Of a stretch of DNA of 64,000 nt, positions 18,107 through 25,772 are shown one piece after another. The DNA is taken from positions 62,001 through 126,000 of the forward strand of contig JASEET010000001.1 in NCBI GenBank assembly GCA_030019335.1, written 5' to 3'. Position numbers and translations under genes: made by a program. The notes beneath the pieces were generated by a model. It was not told the DNA's origin. It saw nothing but the letters and a program-made list of their open reading frames with translations, and did no database searches. Within the stretch, counting starts at the first letter, position 1, and every line of letters begins with the position of its first letter. Source of the stretch: Candidatus Bathyarchaeia archaeon (GTDB lineage: Archaea > Thermoproteota > Bathyarchaeia > Bathyarchaeales > Bathycorpusculaceae).

Positions 18107-19604
18107 ACTGTGGTTTTCGTTTGTCCTTTAGGAAATTTTGTATGTACTCTTTTAGGCAATTGTTCTTTTTCAAGTAAAGACCATATCTCACAAGGGCGTT
18201 CATGGCTCTTGCAGCGTCCTCTGGTGAGAAATAGGCTGGAATGCCCAATTTATCAAATCTGTAACGTGTGTGCAAAGCCATTTCTGTTTCTCCAATATCG
18301 CATGTGACGATAGGCTTGTCATATTTACTTGCGACTTTTGCAACCTTATCTATGAAGTCTTCCTGCAAAGCTGGCGTGTGATGTAGACCTAGCAGTATTA
18401 TGCCGTGGATTTCACGGTCTTCAAAAATTATTTTCGTTGCGAGTTCAAACATCTTAGAGGTTACTGAACCAGTCAAGTCCACTGGGTTAAGGTTTGTGGC
18501 AAACTTCGGAAGCCTGCCTGCCTTCTTCAATTTCTCAAATTTCTGAACGGTTTCTTCTGAAAAACGTTTAACATTCAATCCCTTCAATTCACATTCGTCA
18601 ACAGCCATTACGCCGGGACCACCAGCATCCGTGATTACCGCCACGTTTTTCCCAGCTGCTGGAGGCTGCATGGCCAACGCCTTTCCAACGTCGAAGAACT
18701 CTTCCATGTCCTTCGCCCTGAAAATTCCCGTCTGCGCAAAAGCCGCGTCATATATCCGGTCTGAACCAGCCATGGCACCAGTATGTGAAGCCGCTGCCCT
18801 AGCTCCAGCTTCTGTTCTTCCACATTTAAGGGCAACAATAGGCTTTTTCTTTGTAACCTTTTCAGCTACTTTAATGAACTCTCTTCCAGATTTTATATCT
18901 TCAACATACAATAAGATGACTTTGGTTTCCTCGTCATATAAAAGGTAATGCAGCATCTCCGCCTCGTTTACGTCACATTTATTCCCGAAACTCACAAATT
19001 TACTCACTCCGATTTGCAGACCTGTCAAGTAGTCAAGGGCTGCGACGCCGAAAGCCCCGCTCTGGGTGACTATGGCTATGTTTCCCGGCATGGGACGCGG
19101 GGTTGCAATCACCTCGTCTCCTGTTGTTAGAACTCTTGTTTCGGGTAAAAACAGCATGTCTACGCCCATTCTTGAATCATAAACTCCGAGGCAGTTCGGT
19201 CCTAAAATTCTTATTCCAGCTTTTTTTGCTACGGTTACAATTTGATTTTCAAGTTCGTGATTTCCAACTTCACTAAAACCGGAGCTTATTATAACAACAG
19301 CCTTGACTATTTTTGTTGTTACATCTCTCATTATGTTAGGGACTATTTTTGCTGGGACAACTATTACAACTAATTCAAGTTCCCCAGGGATTTTAGTTAC
19401 TGAAGGATAGCATTGAAATCCTAAGATAGAATTTTCATATGGGTTGACTGGGTAAATCTCTCCTTTAAAAACTCCTCTTCTCTTGTTTTCAACAAAATTT
19501 TTGAATATGACATGCCCTGCCTTGTTTATCTTTTTTGTCGCTCCGACAATAGCGACTGAACGAGGGTTAAAAAACGTGTGCATCTGTTTGATTGACTGCT
19601 TCAT
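18099..19604 (-). CDS. ADP-forming acetate/acyl-CoA synthetase, alpha subunit
   Basis: Catalyses acyl-CoA + ADP + Pi to acid + CoA + ATP together with an ATP-grasp beta subunit; a main ATP-yielding step in archaeal fermentation. Domains in order: CoA-binding (NPRSVAIVGATKK), ligase CoA domain (GPNCLGVYD, TQSGAFGVAALD) and the phosphohistidine loop ASHTGAMAGSD. Length 501. No ATP-grasp subunit is fused or adjacent, so the beta subunit must be elsewhere. The ATG at 19604 has AAGGTGA upstream. Which acid is used cannot be told. Confidence 0.85.
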   Translation of the reverse strand: MKQSIKQMHTFFNPRSVAIVGATKKINKAGHVIFKNFVENKRRGVFKGEIYPVNPYENSILGFQCYPSVTKIPGELELVVIVVPAKIVPNIMRDVTTKIVKAVVIISSGFSEVGNHELENQIVTVAKKAGIRILGPNCLGVYDSRMGVDMLFLPETRVLTTGDEVIATPRPMPGNIAIVTQSGAFGVAALDYLTGLQIGVSKFVSFGNKCDVNEAEMLHYLLYDEETKVILLYVEDIKSGREFIKVAEKVTKKKPIVALKCGRTEAGARAAASHTGAMAGSDRIYDAAFAQTGIFRAKDMEEFFDVGKALAMQPPAAGKNVAVITDAGGPGVMAVDECELKGLNVKRFSEETVQKFEKLKKAGRLPKFATNLNPVDLTGSVTSKMFELATKIIFEDREIHGIILLGLHHTPALQEDFIDKVAKVASKYDKPIVTCDIGETEMALHTRYRFDKLGIPAYFSPEDAARAMNALVRYGLYLKKNNCLKEYIQNFLKDKRKPQFT

Positions 19605-19928
19605 TCATGTTTTCACCTTTTGCTTCTTTTAACAATGACTATGGGTTGATATATTGTTTTTTCACCTTAGACTCTACCTTTTATTTCCTTTTCCTGAAGA
19701 TTTTGCTGGCGTCAGCGACAGCCAGATAGTGAGGGACATACTTGCTGAGGGGAGGCTAGGATTCCATGAAGTGAAAACATAGAGAGGGTAACTATTAGCG
19801 GAAATGTTTAAACTCTTAAAGGAGAAAAATTAGAATGTTAAGCCAACGTTGAATTGCGTTGAGGGCGTGTAACCGCCTAGCCCTAATTGGAAGGGCAGAA
19901 AGAGAACAAGATGGGAGTGTCGAAAATA
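19605..19928. other. Gene-poor stretch with a coding-like remnant
   Basis: No complete gene is seen. On the plus strand, 19693-19782 reads in frame as PEDFAGVSDSQIVRDILAEG and on to a stop at 19780, with a composition like a real protein end but no start and no upstream domain. It may be the tail of a lost gene; I could not place the family. The last 120 bases lead into the RtcB-like gene. Confidence 0.3.
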
Positions 19929-21140
19929 ATGGGTATAGACTTGGAAAAGCTCAGTGAATCAGAATTAATTAAGAGAGTTAAACAACACATTTTCTCGTTA
20001 GGTCTTAATGACGTGGCCTCCTATCTATGTAGATTGAATATGAAGTTTGGACTCGCAAAGATACACTACACTCAGTACAAGCTTGGGATGGAGCCGAACG
20101 CGACTTTTATATCGGCACCAGATGAAACCGTGACCAGAAACAAGGTTAGGTGGGAAAGCGGGATAGGCTACGGCGGAAAGGTCTCTTGGGGTAGCGGGGA
20201 AGACAAGGTCATTATTCTAGACGTGATGCCGAACGCATGTGGCATGCTTGTAGGGGGCATAAAAGACCCGCCAGAACCACGTGAAATCATAAACAATGTT
20301 TATGAGCTAGAACGAAATGAAGTGTTCATAGATGACGTAAAGGTGTCGTGGGACTTCCATGTAGGAAACCACTTTATAGGTGTGTTTAGGGTTGTAAAGG
20401 TTACCGAAATAGACCTACCTGACTACATTTTTATTATACACAGCGCCGCTCCCGAGTTGCAAGGAGAGAATCAGAGGGGGCTAGGCCTATACTACCATAA
20501 AAGTAGGGTTCTTAAGGAAATGATGAAGGAGGTAAAAACGCCCTTTGGTCCATGCAGGGTAGTTTTGGATGGAGATGCGAAGGAGTACTACGGGTTTTTT
20601 AGATACGTGGAAGAATTCGCGAAGAAGAGAAGGAGATTAGCTGCTATGGAGATTTTTGGAGATTTCATAGAGATAACAAACGAAACACATCAAGGCTTAC
20701 TAAACTATAATGAAATAGCGCTTGGGTGTCATCACATAAATCAACAAGGTCAGATGTTTCCAATAGCCCTGAGAGCAGGCTTACCCGCCTATATTGTTCG
20801 GGGAAACCTAAACCTCTCCGAAGAAACTATAGAGGCGCTCGGATTCTATAAAAGAGCCGAAAAACTCGGGGTCATGGATAAATTGAAAAATCTGAATATA
20901 CTACCCCACGGCGGGGGCTACACCTTCCCAGACATGTTAGAGGTGTCGGGAGAGGTGGAAATGGGTAATAAAAGATATTTCATAATCGAGATGAAGAGTG
21001 GGATAGGGCAGAAAATAATCTCTAGCATGGAGGGCATATCCTTCATGTACCGTGGTAGGGAAGTGGTTGTGAGAACCATGGAGTTAAGGATGTGTGATAT
21101 AGTAGCCCGCCTTATGCCCATCTATATTCTAAAGATATGA
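19929..21140 (+). CDS. Divergent RtcB-like protein
   Basis: About 403 residues. Order of motifs parallels tRNA ligase RtcB: GIGY and DVMPNACGML (metal Cys region, about 98-106), HVGNHFIGVF (His 148, compare GNHFLEV), FIIHSAAP (His 171, compare MVHTGSR), THQG/HHIN (about 254-270), LPHGGGY (His 327, compare CHGAGR) and the C-terminal CDIVARLMPIYILK (compare KLVARMRPIGVAK). It is about 80 residues shorter than RtcB and very divergent. RtcB joins RNA ends after tRNA splicing; the activity here is unknown. ATG 19929 has GGGAGTG nine bases upstream; TTG 19887 and ATG 19911 are alternatives. It begins a cluster with a micro-ORF and an AsnC-domain gene. Confidence 0.6.
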   Translation: MGIDLEKLSESELIKRVKQHIFSLGLNDVASYLCRLNMKFGLAKIHYTQYKLGMEPNATFISAPDETVTRNKVRWESGIGYGGKVSWGSGEDKVIILDVMPNACGMLVGGIKDPPEPREIINNVYELERNEVFIDDVKVSWDFHVGNHFIGVFRVVKVTEIDLPDYIFIIHSAAPELQGENQRGLGLYYHKSRVLKEMMKEVKTPFGPCRVVLDGDAKEYYGFFRYVEEFAKKRRRLAAMEIFGDFIEITNETHQGLLNYNEIALGCHHINQQGQMFPIALRAGLPAYIVRGNLNLSEETIEALGFYKRAEKLGVMDKLKNLNILPHGGGYTFPDMLEVSGEVEMGNKRYFIIEMKSGIGQKIISSMEGISFMYRGREVVVRTMELRMCDIVARLMPIYILKI

Positions 21141-21160
21141 GGGAAAAGAGGTGACTTTGA

Positions 21161-21283
21161 ATGGATGGGGGAAAGAAGAGGCACGAGAAAGCGGAGAAGG
21201 CGAAGAAACATACGGAGTACCTGAGAGAAAAGAAGAAAAAGAAGAATCAAGCTTCAAGGCCTGTCAAAAGAAAGAAGAGGTAG
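21161..21283 (+). CDS. Very basic 40-residue micro-protein
   Basis: ATG 21161 follows GAGGTGA at ideal spacing and opens a 40-codon frame rich in Lys and Arg (MDGGKKRHEKAEKAKKHTEY, ending PVKRKKR). It is below the ORF-track cutoff. It lies 20 bases after the RtcB-like gene and 11 bases before the AsnC-domain gene, all on one strand, so it is probably co-transcribed. The charge suggests nucleic-acid binding; nothing else can be said. An overlapping acidic frame from TTG 21158 is less likely. Confidence 0.6.
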   Translation: MDGGKKRHEKAEKAKKHTEYLREKKKKKNQASRPVKRKKR

Positions 21284-21294
21284 GTGTCGTTTAA

Positions 21295-21531
21295 ATGCCA
21301 ACGGCGTTTGTGTTGATAAACACGGAGATAGGTTCAGAAGCAGACGTATTAAAGGATTTGAAGAAAGTTGAAGGGGTAGATGAAGCCTCCGCTGTTTATG
21401 GAGTCTATGACATAATTGCAAGGGTTAGAGCGGAATCTATGGATAAGCTCAAGGAAATTGTAACTTGGCGTATTAGAAGGGTTGACAAGGTTAGGACGAC
21501 ATTAACGATGATAGTTGTGGAAGTCTCTTGA
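21295..21531 (+). CDS. Stand-alone AsnC/Lrp ligand-binding domain protein
   Basis: A 78-residue alpha-beta protein equal to the effector-binding (RAM) half of Lrp/AsnC regulators, without the helix-turn-helix half: AFVLINTEIGSEADVLKDLK, VYGVYDIIARV and TTLTMIVVE. Such single-domain proteins bind amino acids or partner with full regulators. The ATG follows GAGGTAGGTG. It is the last gene of the short plus-strand run starting with the RtcB-like gene. Confidence 0.85.
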   Translation: MPTAFVLINTEIGSEADVLKDLKKVEGVDEASAVYGVYDIIARVRAESMDKLKEIVTWRIRRVDKVRTTLTMIVVEVS

Positions 21532-21538
21532 AAGTTGA

Positions 21539-21661
21539 GAAGAAGGAATTCGCATTCAGAACGTGGTGGCCTCAGCCTCCTTCAAACACGGCATCGACTT
21601 GGACGCCATAGTTGAGGCTTTTCTACACGTCCTGTACCGACCGAAAGTTTTCCATGGGCTC
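21539..21661 (+). pseudogene. Relic of a TATA-binding protein (TBP) gene, N-terminal part
   Basis: In frame, the stretch reads IRIQNVVASASFKHGIDLDA and continues to YRPKVFHGL, matching the start of the first TBP repeat (compare I-x-NVVAS...LDL-x-I...Y-x-P-x-x-FPGL). There is no start codon upstream: an in-frame TGA lies at 21536. After FHGL the frame leaves the TBP pattern and runs antisense to the CofE-like gene. His replaces two conserved prolines (FLHV, FHGL). About 40 of the roughly 180 codons remain. The cell must have a working TBP elsewhere. Confidence 0.72.
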
Positions 21662-22522
21662 AAAAAAGGGGGATTTGCGGGGGACATCGCCACGAATGAG
21701 AACTATGGGTTTATGCTTTACTGTCTCAAGCATCTTCCAACTCACACCAGTCAACTTCACCTTAAATTTATCAGCCATATCCCATACGGTTGTTCCAGCA
21801 CCAAAACCTCTCACACGATTTGCAAAGTCAGCGATTTCTAATGCTTTTTCAGCATGTAATTTGCAGCCTGCCACAGCTATCGGTGTCGCTCTTCGTTTAA
21901 GCTTAAACATCCGCCCAATCAAATAAGCGATAAACCCGCCAAAGGAATGAACACTTTTTATAGGTTTTGGACGGGGTGTGAAATGGAAATTTCTAAATGA
22001 ATAGGTTTTATCAGTGTCTACGATTATCACGAAAACTTTCTTTCTCAGTCTTAACCATATTTGTTTGCGTATTTTTTCCGCTATTAGATCTGCATTATTC
22101 AACGGTAAACTCACGTAAGAATATGCCAAATTGCTCCCGTCAATGCCACCCTCAGAACCAAACATCAAAGCCTGCAACAAACCAGCATACTGCAGAGCAA
22201 CCTGTTTATGGCAACTCCCCAGCTTCAATGGATATTCACGGAGTTGGTGGAGCAGTTTTTTCCGAAAATGACACAATGAACCTAGAAAATAGCCCCAAAC
22301 TATTCGCATCCAATACTTGGCAATCAACTTTGCAATTAAACTTGGCTTAACCATGCTTTCGTTAACAATATTGTTTAACGCTGTTGAAATCGCCTTTTCC
22401 GATACTACCACAAAATCTCCATCAACTATTTTTCCCCTAACACCCTCGCTTATTTCTTCTAAATAGTTTCGTCCCGGTCGCCAATACGTCGTGACAATCC
22501 CTAGTGCTTTGTATTTAGCCAT
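21623..22522 (-). CDS. Coenzyme F420-0:L-glutamate ligase homologue (CofE-like)
   Basis: Related to the F420 gamma-glutamyl ligase family. Recognisable segments are YKALGIVTTYWRPG, DGDFVVVSEKAIST, HKQVALQYAGLLQA, GSEGGIDGSNLAYSYVSLP, IVDTDKTYSFRNFHFTPRP and a C-terminal GFGAGTTVWDMADKF. It is 299 residues. The last 25 or so codons (after KHKPIVLIR) run through the TBP relic on the other strand and look like a read-through extension past the usual end. Whether it ligates glutamate to F420 or belongs to a paralogous branch cannot be decided. Confidence 0.78.
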   Translation of the reverse strand: MAKYKALGIVTTYWRPGRNYLEEISEGVRGKIVDGDFVVVSEKAISTALNNIVNESMVKPSLIAKLIAKYWMRIVWGYFLGSLCHFRKKLLHQLREYPLKLGSCHKQVALQYAGLLQALMFGSEGGIDGSNLAYSYVSLPLNNADLIAEKIRKQIWLRLRKKVFVIIVDTDKTYSFRNFHFTPRPKPIKSVHSFGGFIAYLIGRMFKLKRRATPIAVAGCKLHAEKALEIADFANRVRGFGAGTTVWDMADKFKVKLTGVSWKMLETVKHKPIVLIRGDVPRKSPFFEPMENFRSVQDV

Positions 22523-22561
22523 TTACATCGCGTTGTTTTTTCTTCAAGAATGCGAATGGAA

Positions 22562-23260
22562 TTAAAGGCTTCGGAATCGTTTCTTTATTTCTTCAACATT
22601 GCATTCCGACGGTTTCATTTTTCCCTCAGGGCAGTAACCCAACTCTACGCAGGATGGACCAGCGTTTTCAAACAGTGCAGGTGCAACTTTCTTCACTTGT
22701 CTAAACATTTCAGTTGCAACTTCTCTTATTTCCCATTGAGAACGTGCACAGCATCTCAGATTGAAAAAATGCCGTAGTTCACGGGCGTTCATCGTCACGA
22801 TTATGTTTGTTTTGGCAGCATTTGGAAGAATAAATCTTGCATCCTCTTTCGGAATTCCTAACTTCAAAAGTTTCTGGTAAGTTTCCGAAATTTTCTCCAA
22901 TGTTCCATCGAACATTTTTTTAGCTTCTATGGTGTCTGCTATGCTTGGCGGTGTTACATATTTCTCAAGTGTGTCGTAGGTGACGTAGCGTTGGCTCTGC
23001 TGCGTATACGATGCAATACGATGCCTAACAAGTTCATGGGTCATAGCTCTTGACACGTCTTCAATGCTGAAGGTAAAGCCAGCATGCTCGATTACTGAAA
23101 CATGACCGTAACCGGTAACTCGCTTAATTATTCGCTTAGCTGTTTCGGAATCCATTTTTTCAAAGATTTCTGAGGGACCTTCCCTTTTTATTGATGTCGA
23201 TGCTGCTGTTCCGCAGAGCAGTTCAGCATCCGCTGTGTAACGGAGAAGTTTAACCTTCAA
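22562..23260 (-). CDS. thyX: Flavin-dependent thymidylate synthase
   Basis: Makes dTMP from dUMP with FAD, NADPH and methylene-tetrahydropterin. The ThyX signature RHRIASYTQQSQRY is exact (RHRxxSxxxxSxR), with HVSVIEHAGFTFSIEDVSRA before it and NARELRHFFNLR after it. Length 232. The start is TTG 23260 with AAGGTGAGG upstream. It pairs functionally with thymidylate kinase at 61046-61654. Confidence 0.95.
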   Translation of the reverse strand: MKVKLLRYTADAELLCGTAASTSIKREGPSEIFEKMDSETAKRIIKRVTGYGHVSVIEHAGFTFSIEDVSRAMTHELVRHRIASYTQQSQRYVTYDTLEKYVTPPSIADTIEAKKMFDGTLEKISETYQKLLKLGIPKEDARFILPNAAKTNIIVTMNARELRHFFNLRCCARSQWEIREVATEMFRQVKKVAPALFENAGPSCVELGYCPEGKMKPSECNVEEIKKRFRSL

Positions 23261-23359
23261 CTTTTAACCTCACCTTTCACTTTAGCATGAAAGTAATAAA
23301 TTTGCTTTGTGTAAAAGAATTTGGGAGAAATGCTTAATTGGCAAGGGTAAAGAAAGCCA

Positions 23360-23995
23360 TTGATTTACATAAACGCGCTGTGCTTAAGTGAAAATGCAGA
23401 GAACCGGTTGCTTGGAAAGAGTCTGAAAGCTCAGTATACTAAATGGACGAAAACCCTCAATCTAAAAGACTTCTTAGTCTTTAATGAAACCATACAGAAA
23501 AACAAAGCCCAAATTGGAGTTGCACAGTTTTTCGGAAAATTTCGCGCATACGCATATGAAGAGTGTGTTTACCGTCTGCTACGAACAAAAATCCATATTC
23601 CAAAGCCCTTGCAGCTGTTTTGGGGTGAAAAATGTCTTGTTTGGCGGAAAGGCGGAAAAGAATATGCCCTAGAGTTTGATGTTTCCATAGGCAAGAAAAC
23701 AAACAATTTCGTTGAACCAGTCATGGTTCTTGAGGCTAAAGTGGAGCTGGATTCTGCACGGTTAAAAACGGCTTTGGCTTCCTTTGCTATTTTGAAGCAG
23801 TGGAACAGTGAAGCTGAATGCACCTTATTGTACGTGACTAAGGAGATAGACTCCACTCTCTTAGAATTAGCCAATTATTGGGTAGATGGAATCTTCCAAT
23901 TCAACCTTAAAAACGACGAGACAACATCTTTTTTTTTTAATTATGTAGCAAGATGTTGGCTAAATGTGAGTTATAAACATAAACAAAGACATTAG
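23360..23995 (+). CDS. Unknown protein with a PD-(D/E)XK-like core
   Basis: A 211-residue protein of unknown family. In the middle, an early Glu (AYEECVYRLL), then LEFDVSIG and, 18 residues on, VMVLEAKVELD give the E...D...E-x-K spacing of PD-(D/E)XK nucleases, followed by a helix with LASFAILKQW. A later strand (ECTLLYVTKE) fits the fold. This suggests a nuclease or a non-catalytic relative; motif evidence only. It precedes the RelBE-like pair by 80 bases on the same strand. Confidence 0.5.
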   Translation: MIYINALCLSENAENRLLGKSLKAQYTKWTKTLNLKDFLVFNETIQKNKAQIGVAQFFGKFRAYAYEECVYRLLRTKIHIPKPLQLFWGEKCLVWRKGGKEYALEFDVSIGKKTNNFVEPVMVLEAKVELDSARLKTALASFAILKQWNSEAECTLLYVTKEIDSTLLELANYWVDGIFQFNLKNDETTSFFFNYVARCWLNVSYKHKQRH

Positions 23996-24037
23996 TAAAA
24001 CTTCACATGTTAACGAAGCGTTTGTCATGAGAAGATT

Positions 24038-24046
24038 CTTTATATG
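24038..24046 (+). promoter_or_regulatory. TATA box of the toxin-antitoxin pair
   Basis: CTTTATATG lies about 35 bases before the antitoxin TTG start at 24078, with GGTGGTGA between as ribosome site. Spacing is right for a short leader. Confidence 0.45.
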
Positions 24047-24077
24047 TTTGTGTGTGGAAGATTGTTGGTGGTGACGT

Positions 24078-24296
24078 TTGTTGGATAATGATAAGGTTAC
24101 TCTGGAAATGGTTTACGGCGAAGTTAAAAAAATGAGTGAAAAACTGGCTTTTATAGAAGATGTAATCGAAGAAGTTTTTATTAGAACTGTTCCAGAAGAG
24201 AGTCTGCCTAAAAAGGAACTTGAGGAAATTAAAAGCCGCATAGCAGAAATGAAAAAGGGAGACTACGCGACTTTAGAGGAAATTAAAAGTGCCTAA
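24078..24296 (+). CDS. RelB-like antitoxin
   Basis: A 72-residue acidic, helical protein (EMVYGEVKKMSEKLAFIEDV) encoded immediately before a RelE-type toxin; this order, size and charge are those of archaeal RelB-type antitoxins. The TTG start at 24078 has GGTGGTGACG upstream. Its last bases overlap the toxin GTG start by 8 bases (GTGCCTAA), so the two are translationally coupled. Confidence 0.7.
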   Translation: MLDNDKVTLEMVYGEVKKMSEKLAFIEDVIEEVFIRTVPEESLPKKELEEIKSRIAEMKKGDYATLEEIKSA

Positions 24297-24558
24297 ATAC
24301 AAAGTAGTCGTCCACAAGAAAGCTCACAGGTTTCTTCTCCAAATAAAAAGCGAGAATATAAAAAACGCCATTAAAAATGTCATGGCAAAATTAGAAAACT
24401 ATCCTTTTACACTTAAAGAAATGGACGTAACAAAAATCAGAGGATTAGAAAGAACTTTTAGAGTAAGAATAGGCAACTACAGAATAATATTCTACGTAGA
24501 GAAAGCAGAAAAGACAATTTACGTAACTCACATTGAGACAAGAAGAAAGGCATACTAG
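24289..24558 (+). CDS. RelE/ParE-family toxin
   Basis: An 89-residue basic protein of the RelE fold: YKVVVHKKAHRFLLQI, then RGLERTFRVRIGNYRIIFYV and a C-terminal strand YVTHIETRRKAY. RelE toxins cut mRNA on the ribosome; ParE relatives poison gyrase. The IETRRKAY end and RIGNYRIIF core are typical of archaeal RelE. It begins with GTG inside the antitoxin gene. Which target it has is unknown. Confidence 0.83.
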   Translation: MPKYKVVVHKKAHRFLLQIKSENIKNAIKNVMAKLENYPFTLKEMDVTKIRGLERTFRVRIGNYRIIFYVEKAEKTIYVTHIETRRKAY

Positions 24559-24627
24559 AAATTACGAAATTAATGTTTAAAGCTCCGAGACTGTTTTATG
24601 ATAACGGATGAACTAGCCTAAATGATG

Positions 24628-25680
24628 TTAGATGTGGGTGTAGACGCTGTTGCTTGTGTATCTTCCGCTTTCCATTTCCCTATCTATCTCATGCAGCAAC
24701 AATATTCGCCTAAATGTTGGTGGATGTGTTGAAAACCACGTGTTTACTTTTGACCATGCGGATTTTGCTTCTTTCTCCATGGCGAGTTCTAACTCTCTTT
24801 CGTCTAAGACCCCGTCTTTATCGAGGTCGTATTCTTGTTTCTTCGCCATTATACTCTGAACTTCTTGTTTGGCTAGTGCAGGATCGCCTATGTAGAAAGC
24901 TCTAGCTCCGGATGGCGGTTTAGGTGAAAGCGACAACCCGTAAGTAATCTTGGCTAGTGCACTTTGGAGGCTTCGAGGCGAGCCAGTTACGTAGGATGAG
25001 TAGGCATCGGCGTAGTGCTCCCGCAGTCTGCTAAGCTTCATCACGCATAGAAGCGAAATGATGTAGACTATGTAGGATATTATCCCAATTGCGAAGAATG
25101 CAGCACGTATGCTGCCCTCTTCTTTCCTCTTTGATGATGAACCAGCGAATCTTGCTGCCGTCCATGTCCCCCGGGCGACCAAATAGGCAAGTAGGGGAAG
25201 TGCTGAAAGCACAGTCATCACAATGTAGTCTTTATGTTTTATGTGTCCTAACTCGTGGCCGATTACGCCTTTAACTTCGTCTTTGTTTAGCTTTGTCAAC
25301 AGTCCTTCATGAACCCCTAGGGTGGCGTCACTGGCTGTTCTACCGAAAACAAAGGCGTTTGGCGTGCTATCTGGAACTATGGCTAGTTTTGGCATTGGTA
25401 TCTCGCTTTTATCTGCCAACTCCTTTACTGTAGATTCAAGCCACGGGTTTTCTCCGGATTTTAGATAGCGTAGGCGTGTTGAACTTCTAACAATGGCGGG
25501 TCCAATAAGATATTCAAGCAATATGAAAATAATTGTGCCAATTAATGCATAGATTAGGGGGAATTTAAGAATGAACATGATTGCCGCTAGGAATAGAGCA
25601 AATATGAAAGCCACTAGGAATATGGACGCCCCCATTGCAACCTTTAACTCGGCTAATCTGCCCAATAATCTCCCAGCCAT
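24628..25680 (-). CDS. htpX: HtpX-like M48 membrane protease with an EF-hand loop
   Basis: Zinc membrane protease of quality control, 350 residues. Two hydrophobic segments at 15-60, the zinc motif HELGH at 142-146, two more membrane segments at about 152-170 and 190-213, and the third zinc ligand Glu 221 in REHYAD. An unusual insertion follows: DLDKDGVLDERE at 285-296 is a canonical 12-residue EF-hand calcium loop. The C-terminus ends with STHPPTFRRI, typical of HtpX. It starts at ATG 25680. Confidence 0.88.
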   Translation of the reverse strand: MAGRLLGRLAELKVAMGASIFLVAFIFALFLAAIMFILKFPLIYALIGTIIFILLEYLIGPAIVRSSTRLRYLKSGENPWLESTVKELADKSEIPMPKLAIVPDSTPNAFVFGRTASDATLGVHEGLLTKLNKDEVKGVIGHELGHIKHKDYIVMTVLSALPLLAYLVARGTWTAARFAGSSSKRKEEGSIRAAFFAIGIISYIVYIISLLCVMKLSRLREHYADAYSSYVTGSPRSLQSALAKITYGLSLSPKPPSGARAFYIGDPALAKQEVQSIMAKKQEYDLDKDGVLDERELELAMEKEAKSAWSKVNTWFSTHPPTFRRILLLHEIDREMESGRYTSNSVYTHI

Positions 25681-25772
25681 ATTGATATAATAAAAATTGA
25701 ATTAAAGTTTTCTCAAGAATGCTCCGAGGAAAAACAAAATGGATTATTCAATACACTCAATCAACTACACAA

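Noticed and set aside
21158-21298. Acidic alternative frame over the basic micro-ORF
   Set aside because: It would start at TTG too close to the ribosome site; the ATG frame fits better and ends before the next gene.
21612-21926. 104-residue plus-strand ORF over the CofE-like gene
   Set aside because: Antisense shadow; it has no relation to the TBP frame, which is another frame.
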